DNA of 64,000 bases from Nymphaea colorata (Eukaryota; Streptophyta; Magnoliopsida; Nymphaeales; Nymphaeaceae): assembly GCF_008831285.2 (NCBI RefSeq), contig NC_045149.1, positions 16,290,725 through 16,354,724 on the forward strand, given 5' to 3'. This document shows positions 23,001 through 34,700 of the stretch, one piece after another. Under the pieces are notes generated by a model that was not told where the DNA came from, made no database searches, and was given only the letters and a program-made list of their open reading frames with translations. The position numbers and the translations under genes are program-made. The stretch's first letter is position 1; each line of letters begins with the position of its first letter.

Positions 23001-25267
23001 TTGATATGCATCTCCAAACATTTAGCCAATAGCGTATAGTTGGTTCCATCAAGCTTGTATGGGACATAATGATAGCTTCCTCCCTCCATGAAATCTGCTC
23101 TAGAAGACTAAGAGATAATTTTGGACGTTTCACCGAACAATTGGTGGATGATAATCCGTAGTGCAGCAGTGAACCAAGATTAAAACAACACAATATTGAG
23201 GTATTGTTTTATGATAAATACCCTTCTTCAGAAATACAACAAGAAGAAATGGAGGGTCACTTAGCTTTAGACAGTCTTTGAGACAATTCCATAAACAGGA
23301 GGTGATGGTATCAACAAACAGGTAGACTTTAAGTGATTCAGTCTCCAAAGATAGTACAGTGACCCAGCTTCAGAATTTCAATAAAAATACCAGCCCAAAC
23401 GTGGCTTTGATACCATGAAAATGTGACTGTAACAGTCACTAAATGAACGTGCAGCAGAAATAGGCACTAAGGCCAAGTGAAAAGTATAATCTTTATTCAA
23501 GATGAACATCAAATTTCACACCTTGTTTGTACAAGGAACATGTTACATATTTATACAAGAAAGGAGAGGGAAGAAGGGGCTGAGCTAGCCGTTGGGCTAG
23601 TTCGAATGGCTCATAAAAGAGCCATTGGGACTAGCCAATGGCTAGAACAAAAGAGAAAAAAGAAATAATAAATAAAGAATAAAAAGAAAAATAAAATATA
23701 AAACCTAACTAAGCTGAAACCTAACTATGATATCCTATTTCTTAACAGAGATAACACAATTAGGCCTATGCCCTGAGCTAAGAGCGGCTACATTTAATGG
23801 GTTAACTTGGATAGAAAGAATTGCCATTTGAACGATCCGAAGCTTAATGTACAGATGAAGATTAATTTGGATAGAAAGAATTGCCAATTATGATCTGGAG
23901 CCTAATGTACAGATGTGCTATATGTGGTAATAGTGATACCTACAATGTCTTGTCAATCCTTTCACATGTCTAGCTTGATTGTTTCTCTTTTCTGTTTGGC
24001 GGTGGGGTAGAGGGGCTGTGACAGCTTGAGAAAACAACCTATGCCAGATGCAGATAGATTAATTTCTCTTGTTGTTGATCTGCTATTCTTTTATCTTTGC
24101 TCTTGCACTTCCGGTTGATTATCTCATTTCATTTTTCTGTAGGAGCAATTTATCAAGCTACTAGCTGAAGATTCATACGTCTCTGCAGTACAGGAGAAAA
24201 AGAGTTCTATAAGTTACAAACATTTATGTAAGTTTCTGAATATCTTACTGTTTCAAATAAGTTAACCTGTTTAGGAAGGAAAAACAAGCTGTAGAATTAT
24301 TTCCTTGGTGGGTTACGAGAAATTGAAACTACTTTCAGACTCCTGGTGGACAAACATCACTAGTAGTAGGGGAAAAGAACATACTAGAGAAAAGAGATGC
24401 AAATGACTTAAAATTTCCTTTATCATATATAAGCACTAAAACTAGCTTATCTCCAGCTTGTATGGGTTCCTATTGATTTATGGATCAAGATTGAGTTTTA
24501 TCTAATGTGTAAAACTGACATAGTAGAAGAATAAGCATTGACAAGGAAAAACAGGTTAGGTTTTTCCCTCTTGACATGCTATTCAAGAACGTTTGTTGCC
24601 TTTTGGAGATGTCGAGGATAATTACTTCATCAGCAATAATGAGCAGACAATCTGGTGCATATCCTCTAAAGATGCACATGGTAGATGGTGATAGGTAAAG
24701 GCACAACATCGATAATTTTATCTGCAATACCATAGGGGCTACTCAACTATTGAGATTAGAAGATATATCATGATCTATGTTCGTGGATACTAAGTATGAA
24801 AATTATTGTTGGTTCTAAGTTCCTGGAAACTCGTCTCGGATTAAATAAGATCAGTGTTGTCAATATGGGCATGCTGGTGGGGTATTATGGTCAGACTTAT
24901 ACTTGAGAGTTAAATTAAGTACTTGTTCCTTGAGATGCCCTTGGTAATCATCTAGTGACCGTCTACATGCATATACATCTGTCGATGTGGTACAACTTGA
25001 AAATGTGTGCATGGTGACCGGATATTATTGGCCTATGTGTTCATTGCACAAACATTTTTGTTTTCTTGTTGCAGCTTTGGTCGTTCGTAGGAAGAAGAAA
25101 TACGAGTTCCTAATAGGTACTCGTTTGACATCTTTTATATTGGTTGGCAGTCATGTAATTGAAAATTATTATGATGGAAATTTTAGAACCTATTTTGTCC
25201 AGATTCTGTGCCGGAGAAACTGCGAGCAGAGGTGGCGTTGTCACAGCAGGAACAGTCTATTACTTGA
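11068..25267 (+). CDS. NF-YC10/DPB3-1-like histone-fold protein (four exons, 12.8-kb first intron)
   Basis: Histone-fold subunit of the NF-YC family, type NF-YC10 (DPB3-1). Members are nuclear, pair with NF-YB-type partners and act in transcription or with DNA polymerase epsilon. Exons: 11068-11370, 24143-24227, 25075-25116 and 25203-25267 (TGA at 25265). Lengths 303+85+42+65 give 495 nt, an open frame of 164 codons, and every join keeps phase. The ATG at 11068 is the first in frame; the frame is open upstream but only from a TTG. Exon 1 has an acidic DDDGDDD stretch, then [15 protein letters not shown] (helix 1) and [13 protein letters not shown]. Exon 2 gives [20 protein letters not shown] (helix 2 end and helix 3), exon 3 [12 protein letters not shown], and exon 4 [13 protein letters not shown], all in family order. 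Intron 1 is 12,772 bp because of two nested copia elements. Transcript evidence would be needed to prove it is spliced; neither the splice sites nor the frame are damaged. Confidence 0.88.
11371..13076. other. Left part of NF-YC10-like intron 1; no element recognised
   Basis: Starts with the donor GTGAGG. AT-rich sequence with frequent stops on both strands; no exon, RNA gene or transposon feature was recognised before the copia LTR at 13077. Confidence 0.6.
13077..13435 (-). repeat. Copia A 3' LTR
   Basis: About 359 bp, matching 23416-23747 except for small indels. It contains a self-complementary segment (AACTAGCCGTTGGGCTAGTT and a related GACTAGCCAACGG) at about 13253-13315 that could fold into a hairpin. 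Confidence 0.9.
13457..15260 (-). pseudogene. Copia A pol, 3' half: RT and RNase H remnants
   Basis: Read from high to low coordinates. The linker and start of RT are at 15179-14703 ([14 protein letters not shown], then [20 protein letters not shown]). A YVDD catalytic motif is on the complement near 14405. The family-typical block before RNase H ([19 protein letters not shown]) is at about 14130-14070, and RNase H follows to 13457 ([11 protein letters not shown] near 13780, FFTKPL near 13510). Stops and frameshifts break it throughout, and a 27-bp tandem duplication lies at about 14462-14516. It cannot encode an active enzyme. Confidence 0.85.
15265..15697 (+). repeat. Copia B 5' LTR with internal 47-bp tandem repeats
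   Basis: The U3 part contains about four imperfect 47-bp units (start points near 15353, 15402, 15449 and 15496), each of the form CCTTGTAATATGTGAAGTCT followed by a CTAGGATTCTATG-like block. A TATA-like TATAAATAG at 15562-15570 would place the transcription start near 15595. The arrangement (repeats upstream of a TATA box) is typical of LTR promoter/enhancer regions; the promoter role is inference. Confidence 0.9.
15562..15570 (+). promoter_or_regulatory. Probable TATA box of copia B 5' LTR
   Basis: TATAAATAG lies downstream of the LTR tandem repeats and about 130 bp before the end of the LTR; the same motif recurs in the 3' LTR near 20521. Confidence 0.6.
15698..15712 (+). other. Copia B primer-binding site
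   Basis: TGGTATCAGAGCCAG starts at the base after the LTR. It is the standard complement of the 3' end of initiator methionine tRNA used by plant copia elements. Confidence 0.92.
15916..20229 (+). pseudogene. Copia B gag-pol polyprotein, multiply disrupted
   Basis: Begins at an ATG at 15916. Gag covers 15916-16215 and continues after a stop and frame change from 16311. A zinc knuckle [14 protein letters not shown] (CX2CX4HX4C) lies at about 16735-16776. The protease active site [10 protein letters not shown] is at about 16924. The GAG pre-integrase domain (LWHSRLRH and two Cys pairs) is at about 17407-17540, and integrase with D-D-35-E blocks ([24 protein letters not shown]) is at about 17590-18010. 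RT starts near 18700 ([26 protein letters not shown]) with its YVDD near 19260. RNase H ends at 20229 ([27 protein letters not shown]). Breaks: stop at 16213, frame changes near 16250 and 18010, stops at 18524, 19094, about 19170 and 19534, and a frame change near 19290. The copy is not autonomous. Confidence 0.93.
20224..20656 (+). repeat. Copia B 3' LTR
   Basis: 433 bp, same ends and same length as the 5' LTR. The last codons of the polyprotein overlap its first bases. About 21 substitutions by eye separate it from 15265-15697, mostly transitions. Confidence 0.95.
20662..23089 (-). pseudogene. Copia A gag, protease and integrase remnants (5' half of polyprotein)
   Basis: Gag starts at an ATG at 23089-23087 ([20 protein letters not shown]) and reads with frame changes to about 22270, where a Cys/His zinc-knuckle remnant lies. 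A pre-integrase/protease-linked section is at about 22000-21550. Integrase traces follow to about 20760 and are cut at 20661 by copia B. The region carries multiple stops. Confidence 0.82.
23416..23747 (-). repeat. Copia A 5' LTR
   Basis: 332 bp, preceded on its inner side by the primer-binding site complement at 23401-23415 with no gap. Shorter than its partner because of small deletions. Confidence 0.9.
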
Positions 25268-26877
25268 TTGCTGGAAGCGGTTCATATTTGTGATAATGTC
25301 TGCAGGAACAGAGAAACACAAGTATATATTATCAAACTTATAAGCATCTAGACCGGATAATGGAAAAAGCTGCAACTTTTACAGCATGATCTCGAATGGT
25401 CCTCAAATATCCACTGCGTCTCTTACAATAGTGGACGAGTTATTATTTCATTGATCTTCTGCTATATATGGAGCAAAGTCTCTAATTTTGTCAGTTAGAA
25501 AGAAGTCCATGTTTATGAGCGAGCCTACCATTTTGGACTACGCCGGCCCAGAAGCCAGGATCTTCCATATCAGTGCGTGCTATACAGGCTTTGATTTCGA
25601 TCTTATCTAAATGGGGAGGATATACTCCTCGGGAAACTTTGCAGTGCGTTGGGTCGTTGGGAAGATTTTGTTTTCTTGGCATCTAGTCTGCTTTTCGGCC
25701 CGCCTGAACTCCCTCGCTAAATCTGAAGGAATCCAGGGGTTATTTGTATGAGCCATTTATCCGTCTGTGTTCTCTAAGGAAAGAATTGGGCTTGTCGGTT
25801 ATGCAAGCGACTTTTTAGTGATCTATCGTCCAGATGTATGGCCCAGGTCAAGAACGTTGTAGATAAAATTAGCAATAGACTGAGATCGATTAAGTTTGGT
25901 CTCGGCCAAGCAAGCCTTGTGACGAACTTATGTGGGTAGCGTGTAACATGGATTCGTTTCTCCTTTTCCAGATTCAAAAGAAACGGTAATTTGTTCAAGT
26001 TTCTAGTAACAGCATTTTTTGTCCTGTAGGTAGTTACACAATCTACAAGGCGTACATCTCTTTCACGTGTATTTTTTTTTAATGTTACAGTCAATCTTAT
26101 CGTACGGATTTAAACATTCTAAGTTGCTTCTAATTTTGTTAGTCCAAGTACGGTTGAGCAGCCCAAGGCAGTGGTGACAATTGAACCTCCTGATTCTTTC
26201 TAAGAACCTTTTCAAGCGTTAGGTACAGACCCTGCTGCCAGACATTCGATATGAATATTTGTAATTGTTATTCTTATAATGACGTCTTATTCTTATGTAC
26301 CTTAATGACCGCGTTTGGATGTGACAAGCCCCGGTGAAATCCCTGTGTAGCACTGAACGAGAAAGCATTCTTCAATATTCAAGCCCTTATACGAAGTCAT
26401 TTCTGTCTAAAGTGGTAGCTGAGATGTTAAAAAGGTAGTAATAGTGTTCATGTTCGCCCATTCCAGGTTAAGACAACCTGGCCAAGACTAAATTACAGGG
26501 CGGCTGATAGATGTTTTTTTTCCTACTAAGGTGCATAAATTAACAGAAAAAACCGAATCCTCTTTAAGCAATAAGTATGCTGTATAATCTAGGTTTAAGC
26601 CAGAGAAGCCATACAGACCAATTTCACTCTGCACCTTGCTTCATTGTATGAAAAGGCAATTATTACTAACTCAAGCACTCCACCCATAGAGATGATCATC
26701 ATCCATGACACAATGCCGTGGACCCACGGGAGCCTGCTACATGAAAACTAGGAGAAATTATCATTTAGAAGTTGAAATGGCATGATGTGGAGGGTGCAAA
26801 TGAAATGAAACACTTCATTCAGGGTTCTTAATGTTTGTACAAAAATAACGGCCAATTTTACTAGAAATGGCTGCTAT
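25268..26877. other. Intergenic region between the NF-YC10-like gene and the WDR20-like gene
   Basis: Convergent 3' ends of two genes, so it should hold both 3' UTRs and poly(A) sites. AATAAG/AATAAA-like words are common and none stands out. The open frames at 25491-25682 and 25774-26094 (minus) show no recognised motif. Confidence 0.6.
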
Positions 26878-29800
26878 TTATCCTTTGAGGGAATTCGTTG
26901 CTTCTTGATTGACGGGCAAACTGTCGCCATTCCCAGGTCTCATCCATATTTTCAGATGTCCTTCGCGACAGACGGTAATAACAGAGTCGCTAGTAAAAAG
27001 CAGACCGGAAAGGGGTTCTGCGTGCACGCGATGAGCAACAACGGGAGAGAGCTTTGGCACGTCTCTCATGCTTGGAGCAGACTGAAGAGTGCCAACGGGG
27101 GAAAGACTGTCCCAATGGGACGACTGGCTTCCACTGCTAAACGTAGGTGAACCTCCAGGTGGACATCGACGCAGTGGCACAACGATCTCATCCATCACCA
27201 AGTCCCATAGAAGCAGTTGAGTGTCCTGAACACACACCAAGCATTAAAGCAACGTCCAGTGGTTGGCAAAAGACGCCGGAAACATCCATAAAGGGCACAA
27301 AGTCAGGACTTATAAGTCATCCCTCATATAGCTAAAAGTTAATATCGGGAAAACAGTTTTTGAATTGAAGAGTTTTCCTGAAATTCAGAAAATCGGTCCA
27401 AAAATAAAATCAGCAAATACAGCAAAATTTGGTTGATTTTCATAAATCCCCTGACCATCAGGTCTATCACATTACTTCCTCTATTCAATGCACACTATAG
27501 AGAAATCCAACCGTACATGCTAGCATACCTCAGAAGCACTAGAACTGCAGAACTTTTATAGAAGATCTTGGAAAAACATAAATTACAATAACATGAGTTC
27601 CTTTATAAGACCGTCAAGCTTATTCCATGGAAACAAAAATGCAATACCTGGCCAACAGAACCAAACCGATACATGACATTCTCACTGGTCCCATCTGAAG
27701 AGGGAGATGACCAATATGAATCAAAAGCAACTCCACTGACCTGCAACGGGAGCTTTGTTGAGATACATCACGGGGTAAAGATATTCTTCCATGGGAATAA
27801 AAACTCACCCATGAGTTGTGGCCCTCACCCCAAGCTACTACCTTGCGATCTTCCATACTCCAAACCTGTACTAAGTCATCCTCTCCTCCAGTTAATATGT
27901 ATTTGCTATCAGAACTGCAGATGTCAAAAAGCAGTTTGTTGACTTGTATCTTTAGCGCAAACATGTTCTCAGCATTGTAAAAAAAAAAATGACACTCATT
28001 GAACTTTTGCACCTAAAATCCCACTAGCCAGCACAGTATTACCAATCTGAATCCTGGTTATAGTGTCCTACCTCCAAGCGCAACACAGTGATGCACCATA
28101 GTAGCTTTTCCCTCCGCATATCAATTGTTCATTTGCATAATCAAAAACCCTTAAGTAACCTGTATTTTACAACATTCTCATCAACGCTTTGAAATACCTT
28201 TTATATACAGCTGGTTGAAGCATAAGGGACTAGCACTTCTAAACATATCCTTAGGAAAGTCATACCATCTCTACCAACGGTAGCCAAGAATGATCCATCA
28301 GCTGAGAAGGAGATGCTGTTGATAGAACCCTGGCAGATATGCCATCTTGCAATTGGGTTGCTCTGCAAATCCAAAATTCAAGGGGAAATCATAAAGTTTC
28401 ATCCAGATGTCAAATTTCAGCAACAATTTGACAGATTGCATTAAAGGAAGATGTTGATCGTAGATGATTAATTGGTGTCACAACATATTTGTGTTTATTT
28501 GCAGAAAAACAAATATAGCAAATGGCCAAAACCATAGAAGAATTACAAAATTACTAAAACTTCAGATTCAACAAGTTAAATGAGTCAACCAAGTTCAATC
28601 AAGTCCTTTGGGCAGGAAACAACACAACACTTATCTCAAACTAAATCATTTCAGAATCTATGTTAATCTTTCCTTCAGTTCCGGACAAAGCAACAAAAAC
28701 TTACCAAAGAAACAATTACAGTATTGATGTGATCTTCACATGAGAAATCGACATACTACCTAATTTTTGACTTACAGTTATCATGGAATGTGCACACAAT
28801 GCTAAAAAGAGATTCATTTCTCAAGGTTGTCTATTTGAACTTGTTATTTGACAACTCCATCTGCAGCGATACTATTCTTCCATCAACCTACATTTGCATG
28901 TACTCAAGAAGAAGCAAAAATCACCACATATTACAATATTTGGAATTATATTAAATATCAAACGACCTAATCATCTGACAACTCTGTCTGCAGCGATACT
29001 ATTCTTCCATTTATCTGTACTTGCAATGTACTCAATGAGATTATATTAAATATCAAACGACCTATTGCACACCTCAGAAGCCATGTTTCTGAACTTGCTA
29101 AAAGCTCTCAACTCAATATCCTAATATTAGTGCAAGTTCACAAATAGCCATTTCAGTATGTCCACAGCACCTAAGATCTCCTTCTATCACATCTTGACAG
29201 CGTTCTTGAGGGCATTTCTTCTGAGCAACCAAATAGTGAAATTTCAAATCTACTCCATTACTCGATGTAATAAAATTTTAGCTATATCTCTTTACTAAAA
29301 TGTGATCAACAATTTGGTTTGTATTCCCTTCAATCTAACTGATTGCATGATAATTTCTTATTTACATATTTTGTGTGTCTGTTATGGCTTCTATCCATCT
29401 GAATCTTTTTTCGATTTGACACACCCAATTCAACTATATGATGATGATTCTTAGCATTACATCAACTTAATAATTTTGAACTATCATTGACTGATCATCG
29501 TTTTCTGTCTAGCATGATCACATAATTTTATCCTTCCCTAATCCTTGATAGCTAAAATAATCCCTGTTCCTTTTTTCAATTTGATTTAGTAAATTCAACT
29601 ATTTTTGGGGTTCAGCAAGAAAAGTGTTACGCTTCAGAATACTTATCTCTTAATATGAACCTATCCCTTTATCAAATGTTTGATGCTGATTCTTAGTTCC
29701 ATATCAACTTAACAATTTTGAATTGTCATTGCCTCATCATTCTTTTCTGTAACATAACCACATAATTTTGTTCTTCCTTAGTCCTTGATAAGTTGTACTG

Positions 29801-31730
29801 CTTTGAGAGCTCAACAATCTCCATTTCTTGTTTATTGCAAAATCAGCAACCTTGGTACTTTACCAACAGGTGCTGATTGACTTTTTCTTATCAGTTCCGT
29901 TAGAATTTTATTTTATTTTCTTATCTAAAGAAACTTTCACTGAATGACAGGTTAACCAGTGAGTTTGCTTCCTGCAAACCAAACTCTGGTGAGGATAACA
30001 CCAGAAGGAAGAAAGATACACATGTCCACATGGCCAAGGCTGAAACCTTTTGGCCTTCAAATTGCTTAGCGAGATACAACATTGTCAATTGCATCTCTCT
30101 AATAGTTTCTGCAGTTGTGCTTTCTATGGTTCTACCTGAAATATCTACCCTCTTCTGCTTTATGCATGTTATACCTCCTTGTTCTAGAGGAAAATGAAGT
30201 CGATCACATGAACAAACATACAAAAAACTAGCGTCTTACAAATTATTCCTCTACACTGAAAGACATACTTTTTACAAACTGGCCTAGGTCATTACATAGT
30301 CAGGCAGCTAGTCTACCGGGTTAAAATCAGTAGGGCCAGATATTATGGACTAATTGATAAACTTGGTTGATTAGACATTCTTTATATTTTTAAAGTTTTT
30401 TCATTTTTTCTTTTTAAAAATATGCTTATAATCTTGCTCTCTCTCTGTAGGCTAATGGGGTTTACTCTTCCATGGGGGAGAGCATACGTAGCATGAGGCT
30501 CTCTTTCTCCATCTTACTCTTTAGTTTTTTGAAGTTTCCTTTTGCCCTTTCAGGTTAACATGTTGCATCTATCACGAGATATAATCAAGCAAGACTCATG
30601 TATTCTAGTGATTTGAACATAATACACATAACATTCTCATGGATACTAACGTAATGTGCATTGTCAATGTAATATACTTTGTAACATCTAATGAAATATG
30701 TTGAGCCCCTAGGGGCGTAGCATAGACGATTGGCCTGAGGGTCACACAGACGATGCGTTCTCAGTTCGATTCTCGTGGGTGCTACTCATCTAAACTGCAA
30801 ACAGTGGCATGCACGACACTTGTGTTGAAGGGTGTATCATAGGACCATAAATGTCCCAAAGCAACCATCGACCATGGGGGCCTGGGTGGCTTCATGATCT
30901 GACCTTGCCTTAGGCTGCATTCATCTGTTGCCCCTTGGCTCGGCCACCATCGACCCCACCCATCAAATGACATGCAATGATTTTATGGAGACTATCCAAT
31001 AGGGACATCGACAAGACGCCAAGCCCTTCACATACCTCTTATCGCTTCTAACATCTCCAATGTGTACCTCAGCTTCAGGAGGAGGTTATTCTAGTAGCAG
31101 CACCCTGCCGAGGCTAGCCAAGCCAGCTTGCCCGCACCCGACAGCCCTCTGCCAGCTCGACAATTGATTCAGGAGCAGCTGAGCCAAACCTAAGTTCGTG
31201 CCCTCAACTCGAGCCCCCTCGACCTGAGTTTGATCCTAACGTGTCCCAGATCCAGATGTGTCTAGTCAGCAAGGGTGCCATCCTCAGTGCACATGCGGGA
31301 GGCAACCCTGCACACCCTTTCATCACTCGGCACAGGGGAACCACAAGCATGCCACAAGGACCCACGCCAACCATCCAGGGGCCACATGCATTCGGGACGC
31401 AGTATCCTCTCTGGGCAGGCCATCTCAGCCTCCAAGCTGCCACATGCACGCCACTAAACCCCACCTCACCCATTGCAGACCCAGCTAGAGTGCGCCCTCC
31501 TTGGGCGGGCTCCCATTTGGCAAGTCTCTCTCTATGCCAAATATGGAATCCTCCGTGATTATAGCCGTCAAGATTAGGAAACCACTTTAGGAGAGAAATT
31601 CAAATTAAAATTCTATTTTTGAATTATTTCCATACAGAGGGCCAGGTAAGCATGCACCTATTTAAGCATGCTTTTGTTCATTGTTATGATTATGCAAATT
31701 GTAAATGAAGGATTAGAATTTTAGAATTAG

Positions 31731-31773
<43 letters not shown>

Positions 31774-34700
31774 GCCTCTCCTTCCATTTCTCGCATCCTA
31801 CCTAAGTGCCACTACTGTTGCCGACCTACAGCCGCCGTCGGACGCCCACTATTGCAGTCCAAGCCCCAAGGTGTGGTTTTCTCTCTATGTCTCAAGTTCC
31901 AATCCACAAGACAAGGTATGACCATCGCAACTCCAGTGTGCAAGGAGGCAACACAACCACCTCATCGGCAACCTGGCCCTAGACGGTGGGCTCTCCTGCA
32001 CGATCATGCGATCTAGGCGCTGATCATCTCCGTTAATGCGAGATCTGACTGATCAGTGGACCTGCAGATCTTGTTCTGCAAAAAACTGGATCCAGGCATC
32101 ACAATCTAGACAGATCACCCTAAGCAAACGACGTCAGATCCTCACATGACTATACTTTTTGGAAAGCTCTAGAAACTCAATAGGAGTTCAGACGAAAAAG
32201 CTATCATCGATTTAGCTAGCAATCATTTTCTCGAAATTCAGGCGTCACCTTTGTTGGCAAATCGTCTCAGACAAATGACATCATATCATCGCATGCCTAT
32301 ACTCGTTGGAAAGCTCTTGAAATTATCTTCCCAACAAGTACACGCCTAGATCAGAGTTCGAACAAAAGGGATATCACCCATTTTAATCTGGCTCACTGTA
32401 CATTAGCAAAATTCTAGACAGAACCTATCACTGCGCACAACAACTGTTCGACACTCAATCTACGAGTTTCTGAGGCCCATAACTCCCATTCGTGCTCAAA
32501 CTATGTTGAAATTTGTGCAATGAGCTTATAATTAAAAGATCTTCCAAACCCCAAAAGCGTGGCTAAGCAAAGTTGCTGTTTTCCCGGGTGTAGCTGCACC
32601 TAACCATGGCTGCAGTGTAGTCCTGCCACCCTTGGCCTAGCATCACCTTGAGGTCCTGGAAGTGGGCCCTACACTGGGAAAGCATCACTTAGCCTCTTGC
32701 ATACCACCATATAATGCAATATGTACACTATAACATAGTTAATTTTCATGTTTTTCTGTTTATTGAAGTCCTACATTGTTTTGTTTTGTTTGCATCTTTC
32801 TGTTTTCTGTTTTATGCAACATAGTTGGGATTGTTATGTTTTTCAGTTTTATTCTATAGTATACCTTATGCCTTTTAGTTCTTTTAGCACTTTGATTATT
32901 GTGTTTATTTTTTACTGATTTTATTTTTAGAGACCAAACTAACTAGTCACGTTTAGGGGCTTGACATTCTTGTGCTCCGCTTTTGATTCTGACTAATTAT
33001 ATAACAGTAAGCTAAAATTTGTACTGGCTTTATCTGAGTATCTGTAACCTTTTTATAATTCATGCAGTGAGCGGTTTTCATTCAATAGCCATCAGGCAGC
33101 TTAACATATTTGGTATCATGACCACCCTATCTAACATGTCTCAACTCTCAACCACATAAAAGTTGTGGATATACCTATATCAGTTGGATTTGAGCAATCA
33201 GTTCTCACCACCCAAAGGCAAGGGCAAAAAATAAGAAAAAAAGGAAAACCACGCAGGTGAAATTTGCACCAATTTGCTTTCGAGTTGCTACACCTGGTTC
33301 AAGGTTTTCTATCATAAGTTAGTGACTTCTGCATTAATTGGTTATATACCTTTAGATGAAATCATAGTCGCAAAAACAGGTTTTTTTTTTTTGAAAAAAT
33401 GTGACACGATAAATAAGTCAGCCATTTAAACTAAAAAAAAGAAAGCCAAACCGAGAAAACTGTGAAAAAGAACTGTTTTTTCACCTTTTTTTGCATTCTT
33501 CCTTTTTTCATTTTTTCATGTTTTTAAATGGAAAACTGCTTGTTTCCATTTTCTAATTTTTATTTGTTGCAAATCTACCTTTTTTTTTTATGTTTGTGTT
33601 ATTAGTTTCTCACTTTTTATTTTTTTCTAATTTTTAGATCCTTTTAATTTTAAAAAATTTACCGTATATTTGCTTTTGCTTTTTCGTTTTTTCAAGCCCG
33701 CCGTATTGCACACAAGAAAAACCTCGTCGTTTAAAACATGAGAAAGTTTTTGGTGACTATGGATAAAATACCCACTCCATTAACCTCCCTGTTCCAAAGA
33801 TTATTTTCATCACATACATCAATAGCATGTTGATCTCTTATATACCAATTCTCTAGAGAGACTATGTCCATCTTGACACTAATGTTTGTATATGTTTTAG
33901 TGCTAAGTTATGTAAACCATCAATTAGTATCTGTCTTAGTGCTAAGTTGTGACCATCAATCTAAAATTTGCTTAAAAATTCACTTTATCTGATGATACGT
34001 AGAATTTACAATATATAGACAAGCTTGTCTTTATTTGTTTGATCATACATCAGTTGCCACTTGCAAGGAAGCCTTATTGAGGACTATGTCACTTAATGGA
34101 CCTGACTCCCACATGCAGATAGCTACTTGCCTTACATGCTTCAATTACAAACAACCTAAAAGGACACGCATCAATAGGATTGATCCAGGCACAATGACAC
34201 AATTATCAGGGTCGCACTCTACCACTGAGTTAATAAACACTTCATCTTTTCTTGAATCAGTTAGTAAAATTTTAAGATTTTCTTTTTTGAGAGGGTGGAA
34301 CTGTAACACCTAGTTCTTCTCAAACTGTGTATTGGGAGAGGACAAAGAAGTGATGCTATTTGAAAATTTTAAAAAGGTGATAAGTTCTTGGGCAAAAAAT
34401 GGGAGTCAGCAACTGCACTTCATTTCAAGTGGAATCAGGGGGAGGAGAGGGAGAAGATGAGGAGAAGAAGAAGAAGAGGAAAAGGGTAAACTTCTTTTTT
34501 CTTAATTTATTGTTTACCTTTTTGGAAATTTTTCATAAATCTGATTTTAGTATAACTTCTCCTTTATGAAATTCCTAAATAGCTATGGATAGGAAAGCAT
34601 TGTAAGATCCAAGTTTGCAAGTGAATTAATTCTTTTGGACATTTTACATTGGGAACCAGCTTATGGGCGACCATTTATTTTGTTATCTGATTTTCCTGAT

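Larger units (their letters stand above)
13077..23747 (-). mobile_element. Ty1/copia retrotransposon A (minus strand), interrupted by copia B
   Basis: LTRs at 13077-13435 (3' LTR in element orientation) and 23416-23747 (5' LTR). Both read TGAAAATGTGACTG at the left and CTATTTCTTAACA at the right on the plus strand. The primer-binding site TGGTATCAAAGCCAC (complement of 23401-23415) abuts the 5' LTR, and the purine tract GAGGGAGGAGGGGGG (complement of 13436-13450) abuts the 3' LTR. Flanks AAGAT (13072-13076) and GAGAT (23748-23752) look like a 5-bp target duplication with one change. Minus-strand domains run gag, protease, integrase, RT, RNase H, which is Ty1/copia order. Copia B (15265-20656) sits in the linker between integrase and RT. 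The LTRs differ by several indels and many substitutions, more than those of copia B, which fits the nesting order. Confidence 0.92.

Noticed and set aside
31204-31558. Overlapping open frames on both strands in GC-rich DNA
   Set aside because: Open frames on both strands at the same place reflect composition; the region lies in an intron and is followed by LTR-like sequence.
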